A stretch of 13,092 nt of DNA from an uncultured Oscillospiraceae bacterium. Its GTDB lineage: Bacteria > Bacillota > Clostridia > Oscillospirales > Ruminococcaceae. Below are positions 6,520 to 12,931 of this stretch, piece after piece. The notes under the pieces were generated by a model. The model saw only the letters and a program-made list of their open reading frames with translations, was not told the origin of the DNA and made no database searches. Both the position numbers and the translations under genes were made by a program. Numbering within the stretch: position 1 is the first letter of the stretch; each line of letters starts with the position of its first letter. The stretch spans positions 1 through 13,092 of the forward strand of contig CAJUMS010000056.1 in NCBI GenBank assembly GCA_910587465.1. The letters are read 5' to 3'.

Positions 6520-7557
6520 TTATGTGTTGCATTTCGTGTTGTATAATTCCAACATTTGATCTCTCAGTAGTCTTGCATATCCCTCCATTGCCGACGGGAA
6601 AATATGCTGATAAACCTTTTCGATCATATCGGTTGAACTGTGCCCCATAAGCTCGGCAATGTACTTTTGAGGAATTCCGAGTAAAATGCACTTACTCGCG
6701 AAATGATGACGGAGCGCATGAAAATTCAGATTTTCATTTATACCGTGCTTTTTCCGAAATTTATCCCAGTTATTACAAATATTCACGGCTTTTCGTGGGC
6801 AAACGCGTCCGTCGACCGCATTGGCTCTAAGATAATCGCAAATCTCAAACGTAATCGGAACTTTTCGGTAGCCACTTTGTGATTTCGGGGATTTTATATG
6901 CTCCTCGCCGTCGTCGCCCAGAACCCGCGCTTCCTCAACGATAATATAACTTTTTACGACGTTTAATGCTTGCAATGCACTGATCTCCGACGCTCGAAGC
7001 CCGCACTCGGCAGCCAAGAATATAGGTATCTCGTTGACCGTGCCCTTTGCCTTTTGGTATATCTCGGCGATCTCGCGCTCGTCCGGAACGTATATCTCGC
7101 GCTTTTGTTTTTGGGGGAGCGTTGTGTTTATCAACATATCGGGGGCGAACATTGACAGAACCGCAGAAATAAATCCGTGAACGTTTCTGCACGTTTTGGG
7201 GCTGTGATTGGCGGCAATCCCGTTTATTACCGACTGTATAAACTCTTGTGTTATATTGCAGATTTTAATCCCTTTGAGTTTGCCGCAATAGTTGCGAAGT
7301 ATAGCATAATAGCCCCGAACAGTCGACGGAGAGAGCACGTTCCGTTTACTCTCGATGTAACGCTCGGCAGCATTGTCGAACGTTAGTTCACATTTTTGGC
7401 GTTCCTTGCGGTTTATGTTGAACTGTGCAGCAAGATACTCCGCCGCTTTCTTGGTATCGGCAGTGAATGATTTGTACTGCCGCCTGCCGTTCTCGTCCAT
7501 TCCTATGTACAAATTTACACGATAGCTCCCAGAGGGGAGTTTTTTTGCGGTTGCCAT
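6520..7557 (-). CDS. Tyrosine recombinase, site-specific integrase
   Basis: A 345-residue phage-type integrase that should insert the element at, and excise it from, the tRNA 3' end next to it. The N-terminal part (about 5-50) is an arm-binding-like region starting LPSGSYRVNLYIG; the SAM-like core-binding domain spans about 57-145; the catalytic domain spans about 155-335. The catalytic residues are all visible: R188 (CGLRASE), a Lys at 222 or 225 in SPKSQSGYRK, H280 and R283 (HALRHHF), H306 (LMGHSS) and nucleophile Y316 (VYQHI). The start is supported by AGAGGTGAT on the minus strand just upstream. The stop lies 47 nt from the tRNA fragment. It is the last gene of the minus-strand operon and overlaps no other gene; the stop of the preceding gene lies within its ribosome-site region. 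Confidence 0.95.
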   Translation of the reverse strand: MATAKKLPSGSYRVNLYIGMDENGRRQYKSFTADTKKAAEYLAAQFNINRKERQKCELTFDNAAERYIESKRNVLSPSTVRGYYAILRNYCGKLKGIKICNITQEFIQSVINGIAANHSPKTCRNVHGFISAVLSMFAPDMLINTTLPQKQKREIYVPDEREIAEIYQKAKGTVNEIPIFLAAECGLRASEISALQALNVVKSYIIVEEARVLGDDGEEHIKSPKSQSGYRKVPITFEICDYLRANAVDGRVCPRKAVNICNNWDKFRKKHGINENLNFHALRHHFASKCILLGIPQKYIAELMGHSSTDMIEKVYQHIFPSAMEGYARLLRDQMLELYNTKCNT

Positions 7558-7567
7558 TAGATCACCT

Positions 7568-8137
7568 CTAAAGCAAGCTGGGCAAAATCCACAAATCGGT
7601 AACCAGATCTGGAAGTTGTGTTGCGACTATATTACCGTTTGCAATGCCTTGTATTACATCTTCTGGAACAGTGAAACTTATAACTTTTCCCTCGCTGCCG
7701 TCTCGCATATCGGCAACCGCCCAATACTGAATTTCTTTGAATTTGTCGCCGCCAGATTTTATGATAGATACTGCATTGTGATAGTTTTGATTTATCGTAA
7801 GTTTATTTGTGGCTTGTGAATTGATTTTCGCTTTTATAATAAGCGCATCATCGTTTTCGTTAACATCAAGAATTTCTCCTGTGTTTAATTTATATGTCTG
7901 CTCATCGGACTGCTCTAAAGTACTGGTTCCGCTCTCGTCTTCGCTTATTTCCGAGCTGCTCGTCAAAACCTCGGAGACCGTAGAGCTGGGCGTTCCCGAT
8001 ACGGTCGAAACGATTGACGAGCTCGAGCTTGAAGAAGATGTTCCCTTGTCGTCGCTGCCGCCCATAGCCGCGCCGACAGAGCCCAGAACGACTACACCGC
8101 CCACAATTCCGAGTATTGTTTTTGCTTTATTTGTCAT
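7568..8137 (-). CDS. Ser-rich membrane-anchored or exported protein
   Basis: A 189-residue protein of unrecognised family. The layout is: short basic N-terminus (NKAK), hydrophobic segment about 8-26 (ILGIVGGVVVLGSVGAAM), then a Ser/Thr/Glu-rich linker about 30-80 including eight consecutive Ser, then a compact domain about 82-185 with mixed beta-type sequence (EILDVNENDDALIIKAKI). There is no Cys, so it is not a lipoprotein. It should sit outside the membrane on a flexible stalk or be secreted. The GGAGG ribosome site is clear, and its start overlaps the end of the upstream membrane-protein gene by 11 nt. Genes in this place, between repressor and integrase, are often expressed in the lysogen and can act in superinfection exclusion; that is inference from position only. 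Confidence 0.8.
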   Translation of the reverse strand: MTNKAKTILGIVGGVVVLGSVGAAMGGSDDKGTSSSSSSSSIVSTVSGTPSSTVSEVLTSSSEISEDESGTSTLEQSDEQTYKLNTGEILDVNENDDALIIKAKINSQATNKLTINQNYHNAVSIIKSGGDKFKEIQYWAVADMRDGSEGKVISFTVPEDVIQGIANGNIVATQLPDLVTDLWILPSLL

Positions 8138-8441
8138 TTTTCCGTTCCTCCGATATTATTTCCTCAATATATTTGATAACCTTTTCTTTGTCGGCTGGTT
8201 CAAGCGTTTCAAATGTTGCCGCGAACCCCGACAGATCTTTGTTTTTATTTGCGCTTTTTGCCTCGCGTAAAGCTTTCAGAGCAATAACCAATCCGATTAC
8301 ACCAACAGCAAGCGCAACAAGCGCTATTATCAAAACCGGCAAGCCCCAGGCGCTGCCGGTTGCTGTTTGTGTGCGTTTGCGTTCCTCAATGTATATGCTG
8401 AATAATAGACCTAACAGCGACAATTTACTAAACATATTCAT
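8127..8441 (-). CDS. Small single-span membrane protein
   Basis: A 104-residue protein of unrecognised family. A short hydrophobic N-terminal stretch (SLLGLLFSIYI, about 8-18) is followed by a strong membrane segment at about 33-56 (GLPVLIIALVALAVGVIGLVIAL). After it comes a charged, helical cytoplasmic-type tail (ALREAKSANKNKD... EKVIKYIEEIISEERKNDK). The tail EPADKEKVIKYIEEI resembles short regulator tails that mediate protein contacts. A ribosome site, AGGAG on the minus strand, lies 9 nt before the ATG. It overlaps the Ser-rich gene, so the two are likely made together and may work as a pair. Confidence 0.75.
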   Translation of the reverse strand: MNMFSKLSLLGLLFSIYIEERKRTQTATGSAWGLPVLIIALVALAVGVIGLVIALKALREAKSANKNKDLSGFAATFETLEPADKEKVIKYIEEIISEERKNDK

Positions 8442-8468
8442 CGCTAAAATCTCCTACTTTTGCAGTTC

Positions 8469-8497
8469 ATCAAGCAAGCATAACACTTTTGCTTGAT
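8469..8497 (-). repeat. Inverted repeat upstream of the small membrane-protein gene
   Basis: ATCAAGCAA (8469-8477) and TTGCTTGAT (8489-8497) are perfect inverse copies around 11 nt. They lie in the 109-nt gap between the TPR-like gene and the membrane-protein gene, about 28 nt before the latter's start. On the minus strand TATGCT (8482-8477) could serve as a -10 box with a weak TTGTTT -35 at 16 nt, so this may be an internal promoter with an operator, or an RNA hairpin. Confidence 0.45.
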
Positions 8498-8550
8498 TAA
8501 ACAAGTTTCAAGCATTAAAAGAACGCCGCGTATACAATCAAGATTATATT

Positions 8551-9051
8551 TCATTTTGCGACACCAGCTTTCTGATGCAGACGTGCTAACCGCTTTTGCA
8601 CTTCGGGAAGCCATTTGTTGTTGTGGTTTTTATAATAATCCTCTGCCTGTTTAACAATTGAAATGGCGTTATCGTAATCTTTTGCTTGTTCGTAAATAAT
8701 TGCCAATTTCTTAAAAGCGGGAATTTGACAATCAAACTTAGCACGGTCATATCGTTCTGCATTATGCCATTTGTTAAAGCCTTTTTTTCCAAGTATAGCG
8801 ATAGAGCGCTTTTTTTCATCTTGTAACTGCTGACGATAGTCCAAATCTAACTTATCCAATTCCGAAATATCTTTCAAGCACCACTCTATACACGCTTGTA
8901 AATTTTCAACATTTTCACTGCGCTTTTCGTAAAAATACTCTTGCAATGCCATATAAGCAAAATGCCTATCTATTTGATTTCGAGCCGTATGAACATTATT
9001 CACAAGTTCCTCAAAGTTTTGTTCAGAATTGGTTGGAATTGTTGTGCTCAT
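8551..9051 (-). CDS. TPR-like helical protein next to the repressor
   Basis: A 166-residue, all-helical, charged protein. A TPR-like unit is visible at about 111-142 (PAFKKLAIIYEQAKDYDNAISIVKQAEDYY), and a second helix pair starts at about 147 (KWLPEVQKRLARLHQKAG). The N-terminal half (NFEELVNNVHTARNQIDRHFAYMALQEYFY) is also helical. There is no catalytic motif. TPR units bind peptides or other proteins, so a scaffold or regulator role, possibly with the repressor, is likely but unproven. The start lies 2 nt after the repressor's stop, and AAGGAG inside the repressor's last codons is the ribosome site, so translation is coupled. Confidence 0.78.
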   Translation of the reverse strand: MSTTIPTNSEQNFEELVNNVHTARNQIDRHFAYMALQEYFYEKRSENVENLQACIEWCLKDISELDKLDLDYRQQLQDEKKRSIAILGKKGFNKWHNAERYDRAKFDCQIPAFKKLAIIYEQAKDYDNAISIVKQAEDYYKNHNNKWLPEVQKRLARLHQKAGVAK

Positions 9052-9053
9052 TT

Positions 9054-9467
9054 TTATTCTCCTTTTTTCAGCTTGTTTGCATGAACCAGCAACTCCGCTT
9101 GGCTTAACGTATCAAGCGAATTGAAGATCTCAAGCATTGCCGCAGCGTTTGTGCTGAGTGGCACAGCTCCGTTTATTGTGCTGCCCACGCTTCCGACTAT
9201 GCCGCTATTGTTTGAGAGGTCGCCGAATACGACGTTCGCGGATTTATGAGCAATGGGATTTTCGGTGCGCCCAAGAAGGTAATCTATCGAGCAGTTCAGG
9301 TAATCGGCAATTCGCGCAAGATTAAATGATGACATTCCATTTTTATCGGTCATTCTTTTAAGAGTATCCTCGCCTAAACCGCATTCGCGTAATACGGTTT
9401 TTTGTGTTATGTTCTTCTTTTTGATTTCAGATTGAACTCTTTCAATTACTGTTTGTGAATTATACAT
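9054..9467 (-). CDS. XRE-family repressor (CI-like)
   Basis: A 137-residue transcription factor. The HTH domain spans about 6-66, with the scanning and recognition helices in ITQKTVLRECGLGEDTLKRM (20-39) and the closing part NLARIADYLNCSIDYLLGRTEN. A Gly/Ser/Asn-rich linker (about 75-105) leads to a C-terminal helix (MLEIFNSLDTLSQAELLVHANKLKK, 111-135), probably for dimerisation. There is no LexA/CI-type self-cleavage domain (no Ala-Gly site with Ser/Lys pair), so induction would need another route, for example an antirepressor or a partner protease. It heads the minus-strand operon and faces the Cro-like gene, the usual arrangement of a lysis-lysogeny switch. GAGGAG lies just before the ATG. 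Confidence 0.9.
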   Translation of the reverse strand: MYNSQTVIERVQSEIKKKNITQKTVLRECGLGEDTLKRMTDKNGMSSFNLARIADYLNCSIDYLLGRTENPIAHKSANVVFGDLSNNSGIVGSVGSTINGAVPLSTNAAAMLEIFNSLDTLSQAELLVHANKLKKGE

Positions 9468-9506
9468 AAAACTATCTCCTCAAATTTAGTAAAATATCTA
9501 AATCGC

Positions 9507-9545
9507 AAAATTTTCCGATTTTCTTATTGACAATCGGCAAATTTT
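9507..9545. promoter_or_regulatory. Operator: 14-bp inverted repeat over the rightward promoter
   Basis: AAAATTTTCCGATT (9507-9520) and, as its inverse with one change, AATCGGCAAATTTT (9532-9545) flank an 11-nt spacer. The right arm lies in the spacer of the rightward promoter and overlaps the last base of its -35 box, so bound protein would block that promoter. The likely ligand is the XRE repressor coded next door. A third copy in direct orientation lies at 9581-9594. Confidence 0.7.
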
Positions 9546-9555
9546 CTGATATACT
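9527..9555 (+). promoter_or_regulatory. Rightward early promoter
   Basis: TTGACA (9527-9532), a 17-nt spacer and TATACT (9550-9555) match the sigma-A consensus almost fully. The start should be near 9562, giving a leader of about 154 nt before the Cro-like gene. It should drive the whole plus-strand early operon. Confidence 0.85.
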
Positions 9556-9570
9556 GTAAATGTAAAGGAA

Positions 9571-9599
9571 ATTATACCGTAAAATTTAACGATTATGCG
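9571..9599 (-). promoter_or_regulatory. Possible leftward (repressor) promoter
   Basis: On the minus strand a perfect -10 box TATAAT is at 9576-9571, but at 17 nt the -35 is poor (CGCATA, 9599-9594). A weak -35 would fit a maintenance promoter that needs activation. Its start would fall near 9564, almost on top of the rightward start. The third operator-like box (9581-9594) fills its spacer. Confidence 0.45.
9581..9594 (+). promoter_or_regulatory. Third operator-like box
   Basis: AAAATTTAACGATT shares 12 of 14 positions with the left arm of the inverted repeat at 9507-9520; only the two central bases differ (TC to AA). It lies in the spacer of the possible leftward promoter. Confidence 0.55.
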
Positions 9600-9617
9600 A
9601 GATTTCCTCCCATAATT

Positions 9618-9653
9618 TGGTATCATATCAGTCTGGACAACTATATGATACCA
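9618..9653 (+). repeat. Perfect 11-bp inverted repeat in the early leader
   Basis: TGGTATCATAT (9618-9628) and ATATGATACCA (9643-9653) are perfect inverse copies with a 14-nt spacer. The sequence is unrelated to the AAAATTTNNCGATT boxes. It lies in the leader of the early transcript, upstream of the Cro-like gene. It could be a site for a second regulator (for example the Cro-like protein) or an RNA hairpin; no T tract follows. Confidence 0.65.
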
Positions 9654-9715
9654 CATTTTGGGGAATAAGTCAAGGATTTTCTACCAAATCACCATATTAA
9701 ATAAGGAGTGATAAT

Positions 9716-9931
9716 TTGAGAGATTATGAAAAGTTCCGCGCGGCGACAGTAGCCGCATTGTCGGAACGCAAACGCGACAATGGGCGGCGCTGGCGCTATG
9801 TCGAGCTGGCAAAAGCTACGGGATATAGCGTAAATACCATTGAGCAATTTATGGGCGGCGTAAAGGTCACGGACAACGTGGCTATCGCCATCGCCAAGGC
9901 TCTGGACATTCCCGAGCATTTGGCGACTTAA
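9716..9931 (+). CDS. Small Cro-like HTH protein
   Basis: A 71-residue DNA-binding protein. A helix-turn-helix is visible at about 27-47 (RYVELAKATGYSVNTIEQFM), followed by the stabilising helix NVAIAIAKALDIPEHL, as in XRE/Cro proteins. The start is TTG at 9716: AGGAGTG (9704-9710) lies at the right distance and no in-frame ATG exists nearby. A weak TTG start would keep its amount low. It is the first gene of the early operon opposite the repressor, so a Cro-type or excision-control role is the natural reading. Confidence 0.82.
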   Translation: MRDYEKFRAATVAALSERKRDNGRRWRYVELAKATGYSVNTIEQFMGGVKVTDNVAIAIAKALDIPEHLAT

Positions 9932-9948
9932 AAGAGAGGAGACAAATC

Positions 9949-10272
9949 GTGGACAAAACAGACCGTTTAAGCGTGTTGACCGATGTCGCTTTAAAGTCGT
10001 TCGGTTTCTACAGCGGTCTTGACAGTCGTCAACGCGATGTGCTTGAACCGTTAAAGTCAACCGTTGAAACGGCTGCCAATCAAACGGCAAAGCAGCTTGG
10101 GGTAAATTGCAAAATTATTTATTCCTTGTTGGTAAAGCACTTTAATGATCGAATAATTTCAACTTATAGTTTTGAAAAATGTATCCAATCGCAATACGGC
10201 TTAGACGCTGACGAAAAGGTATGCAAAATCATTGGCAATGAGCAGAACGAAAAACGGGAGGGAAACACATAA
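9949..10272 (+). CDS. Hypothetical early protein
   Basis: A 107-residue protein I do not recognise. It is polar and mostly helical. The segment ANQTAKQLGVNCKIIYSLLVKHF (43-65) has the spacing of a helix-turn-helix, which is only a hint. It starts at GTG 9949 behind GAGAGGAG (9933-9940). It ends with a charged tail (NEQNEKREGNT), and its stop is immediately followed by the ATG of the Spo0A-like gene, so both are likely translated together. Confidence 0.7.
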   Translation: MDKTDRLSVLTDVALKSFGFYSGLDSRQRDVLEPLKSTVETAANQTAKQLGVNCKIIYSLLVKHFNDRIISTYSFEKCIQSQYGLDADEKVCKIIGNEQNEKREGNT

Positions 10273-10680
10273 ATGCCAGACAACAACATCATGGAGTCCG
10301 CGAACGACATCGAACTTGAAGTTGAGGTCACCAACATACTCCGCAAGGCGAACGTTCCCGCGAACATCAAGGGCTTTTACTATCTCCGCACGGCGATAAT
10401 GCTCTCGGTGAAAAACGTCGAAATGGTCAACAGCATTACCAAGCTGCTGTATCCGACCGTAGCCGAGCATTACCAAGCCAAACCGCCGCAGGTCGAAAGA
10501 GCCATACGGCGTGCAATCGAGATAGCATGGAGCAGAGACGCTCGGGATATCTTGCTGAACACGATCTCTTTTGATATCGGCGTTAATAAGCCCAAGCCGA
10601 GCAATTCCGAGTTTATAGCCGCGATAGCCGACTATATCCGGTTACAATCCAAAGTAAAGAGGTGGGAGCACAATGTATGA
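10273..10680 (+). CDS. Stand-alone Spo0A C-terminal DNA-binding domain protein
   Basis: A 135-residue protein that matches the effector domain of the sporulation master regulator Spo0A along nearly its whole length. Recognisable parts are ITNILRKANVPANIKGF-type start (about 19-35), YYLRTAIMLSVKNVEMVNSITKLLYPTVAEHY (36-67), the recognition-helix region QVERAIRRAIEIAWSR (73-88), and the C-terminal KPKPSNSEFIAAIADYIRL (107-125). In Spo0A these follow VERAIRHAIEVAWSR and KPTNSEFIAM. The N-terminal phospho-receiver domain of Spo0A is absent, so DNA binding would not be gated by phosphorylation. It may bind 0A-type boxes of the element or of the host. GAGGGA (10258-10263) precedes the ATG. Its last codons overlap the next mini-gene. 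Confidence 0.9.
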   Translation: MPDNNIMESANDIELEVEVTNILRKANVPANIKGFYYLRTAIMLSVKNVEMVNSITKLLYPTVAEHYQAKPPQVERAIRRAIEIAWSRDARDILLNTISFDIGVNKPKPSNSEFIAAIADYIRLQSKVKRWEHNV

Positions 10681-10765
10681 CAACACAAACGGCAGAGAAC
10701 TTATCGAGTACGCGGCGCAGCTTTGCAGCGAGATCAACGGAGGTGATGGCAATGCCGAGACTTAA
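10673..10765 (+). CDS. 30-residue mini-gene between two regulators
   Basis: A short frame coding for MYDNTNGRELIEYAAQLCSE and ten more residues (ending GDGNAET). GAGGTGGGAG (10659-10668) is a strong ribosome site at the correct distance. It overlaps the end of the Spo0A-like gene by 8 nt and itself contains the ribosome site and start of the next HTH gene, so it either couples translation or makes a small acidic peptide. Function unknown. Confidence 0.5.
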   Translation: MYDNTNGRELIEYAAQLCSEINGGDGNAET

Positions 10766-11012
10766 ACCGTCCGCCATGGATATGGCGGCAGATATCGTCC
10801 GCAGGAACATTAAGGCTGCGGGGGAGCTTAAAAACTGTCATTCTGACAGGCAAATCGCTGAGCGTATCGGAATGAATCCCAGAACATATACCGATCGCAA
10901 AAACCACCCCAAAACATGGCGGTTTGAAGAACTTATTATGGCGGCTGCGGCGTTTCAAGTGTCGTTGGCGTGGCTGATGTCAGACCACGCGCAGGAATTG
11001 AAAGGAGAGTGA
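10752..11012 (+). CDS. Small HTH-type DNA-binding protein
   Basis: An 86-residue protein with a helix-turn-helix at about 31-52 (SDRQIAERIGMNPRTYTDRKNH) and a following helix rich in Ala (FEELIMAAAAFQVSLAWLM), as in XRE-like phage regulators. The ATG at 10752 is preferred because GGAGGTG (10739-10745) is 8 nt from it; the in-frame ATG at 10746 is too close. It is the third or fourth putative DNA binder in this operon. Confidence 0.75.
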   Translation: MPRLKPSAMDMAADIVRRNIKAAGELKNCHSDRQIAERIGMNPRTYTDRKNHPKTWRFEELIMAAAAFQVSLAWLMSDHAQELKGE

Positions 11013-11017
11013 TAACA

Positions 11018-11695
11018 ATGAAAGGCTATAAAGGCTTTTCCAAAGGGCTGATATGCAGAGGCAAGCAGTACGCCGAGAACACCGTTTTTGAGGAGGAAAA
11101 CGCGGAAATATGTCACAGCGGCATGCATTTTTGTAAAAATCCGTTTGATGTTCTTGAGCATTACGGCTTTGTCAACGAGGATACCGCGGAACTTAACGAA
11201 TTTTGTGAGGTTGAAGCACTGGACGAGGCGAAAACCGACGGCGAAAAGAAGTTCTGTACAAAGAAGCTCAAAATCGGCGCTAAGCTCGGAATTTCGGGGC
11301 TTATAAACGCTTTCGTTAGTTTTACCTTAGCAAATGTTAAATCGGAAGGTGCTGCGACGAACACGGGCTACCGCTCTGCTGCGACGAACACGGGCTATCG
11401 CTCTGCTGCGACGAACACGGGCGACCGCTCTGTTGCGACGAACACGGGCGACCGCTCTGTTGCGACCGTATCCGGGAAAGAGAGTTTTGCCATTGCAACA
11501 GGCATTGATGGCAAAGCAAAAGGCACTTTGGGCTGTTACATAGCGTTAGCAGAATGGGAATGGAATGACGATGAGAACAGATATCGCCTTATGAATTTCA
11601 AAACTCATAAAGTGGACGGGGAAATCATCAAGCCCGATACATTCTATATGCTGAAGGGCTGTGAATTTATTGAAGTCAATGGGGATACCCCATAA
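11018..11695 (+). CDS. DUF7666-like protein with nine-residue tandem repeats
   Basis: A 225-residue protein. The N-terminal domain (about 1-95) starts MKGYKGFSKGLICRGKQY and contains CHSGMHFCKNPFDVLEHY and EFCEVEAL; this is the pattern of the DUF7666 domain found in many phage proteins. Four copies of AATNTG(Y/D)RS (112-147) and one degenerate copy (148-156) follow, then SFAIATGIDGKAKGTLGCYIALAEWEW and a short C-terminal domain. The repeat style recalls beta-roll/YadA-head-type repeats, so a stacked beta structure is possible. Function is unknown. AGGAGAG (11003-11009) precedes the ATG at 11018; an upstream in-frame ATG at 10970 would overlap the HTH gene and lacks a ribosome site. Confidence 0.8.
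   Translation: MKGYKGFSKGLICRGKQYAENTVFEEENAEICHSGMHFCKNPFDVLEHYGFVNEDTAELNEFCEVEALDEAKTDGEKKFCTKKLKIGAKLGISGLINAFVSFTLANVKSEGAATNTGYRSAATNTGYRSAATNTGDRSVATNTGDRSVATVSGKESFAIATGIDGKAKGTLGCYIALAEWEWNDDENRYRLMNFKTHKVDGEIIKPDTFYMLKGCEFIEVNGDTP
11351..11485 (+). repeat. 27-bp tandem repeat inside the DUF7666-like gene
   Basis: Four near-identical 27-bp units (11351-11377, 11378-11404, 11405-11431, 11432-11458) and a degenerate fifth (11459-11485). The unit starts GCTGCGACGAACACGGG. The differences are few: mainly TAC/TAT/GAC for residue seven and GCT/GTT for residue one. This implies recent expansion, and copy number likely varies between strains without breaking the frame. Confidence 0.92.
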
Positions 11696-11754
11696 CGACG
11701 ATCGGCATTACAAGTGAATTTTTTATTATGCGAAAGCAAGAAAGTGAGGAAATT

Positions 11755-12041
11755 ATGGAATTCAGTTTTTTAGGAAAGTATTGTGTGGTAAGATCTGACC
11801 GTGCGGGAGTATTTGCGGGCACAGTCGCGGAGCACGAGGGACAGGCAGTTATTCTGAAAGACGTTCGCCGCCTTTGGTATTGGGACGGCGCGGCTTCGAT
11901 CTCGCAGATCGCGGTTGACGGGACGACAGCCGCAAACAATTGCAAATTTACTATGCCTGTTGAGACATTGGGACTTTTTGACGTTATTGAGCTTATTCCT
12001 GCAACAGATAAAGCTCGCAATGTTATTGAGGGTGTGAAAGT

Positions 12042-12054
<13 letters not shown>
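11755..12054 (+). CDS. Small DUF6948-like phage protein
   Basis: A 99-residue protein. The sequence KYCVVRSDRAGVFAGTVAEH and the block LKDVRRLWYWDGAASISQIA resemble a small family seen in many phages (I recall it as DUF6948; the number is not certain). A later FDVIELIPATDKARNVIEGVKVW matches the same family. It has no catalytic motif and its role is unknown; a beta-rich fold is likely. The ATG at 11755 has GAGGA (11746-11750) before it, while the in-frame ATG at 11728 has none. Its end overlaps the start of the next gene by 13 nt. Confidence 0.75.
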
Positions 12055-12673
<619 letters not shown>

Positions 12674-12677
<4 letters not shown>

Positions 12678-12931
12678 ATGAAAAGGAAACCAAGCGGCGG
12701 CTTATCATAACGAACATTCTGTTCTGGCTCGGTCTTCTGGTACTCTTTGGCGCAATAGGTCATATGGATTATCTGAACGATCAGCATATTACATACGGGA
12801 TCAAGGAATTATGGATCTCACTGGGAAAGGGCGTCGGCGGACTGTTGCTTATGGTAGCGGGAATGTACGTCGGGCGTAACTTGGAATTTGAGGACGAGGA
12901 AAGCGAGGTATACGACGATGGACGAGATTAA
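12674..12931 (+). CDS. Small two-span membrane protein
   Basis: An 85-residue protein of unrecognised family. The charged N-terminus (NEKETKRR) precedes membrane span one at about 9-29 (LIITNILFWLGLLVLFGAIG). A 20-residue polar loop and span two at about 49-67 (SLGKGVGGLLLMVAGMYVG) follow, then a strongly acidic tail (EFEDEESEVYDDGRD). Positive-inside logic puts the N-terminus and possibly the tail in the cytoplasm. AGGAGG (12661-12666) is its ribosome site. It overlaps the gene before it by 4 nt and the gene after it by 14 nt. Confidence 0.75.

Noticed and set aside
7374..7380. A 0A-box-like heptamer TGTCGAA as a target of the Spo0A-like protein.
   Set aside because: It lies inside the integrase coding region, is single, and a heptamer is expected by chance about once or twice in a window of this size.
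11351..11485. Regular 27-bp repeats as a CRISPR array.
   Set aside because: Units are directly adjacent without spacers and lie in frame inside a gene.
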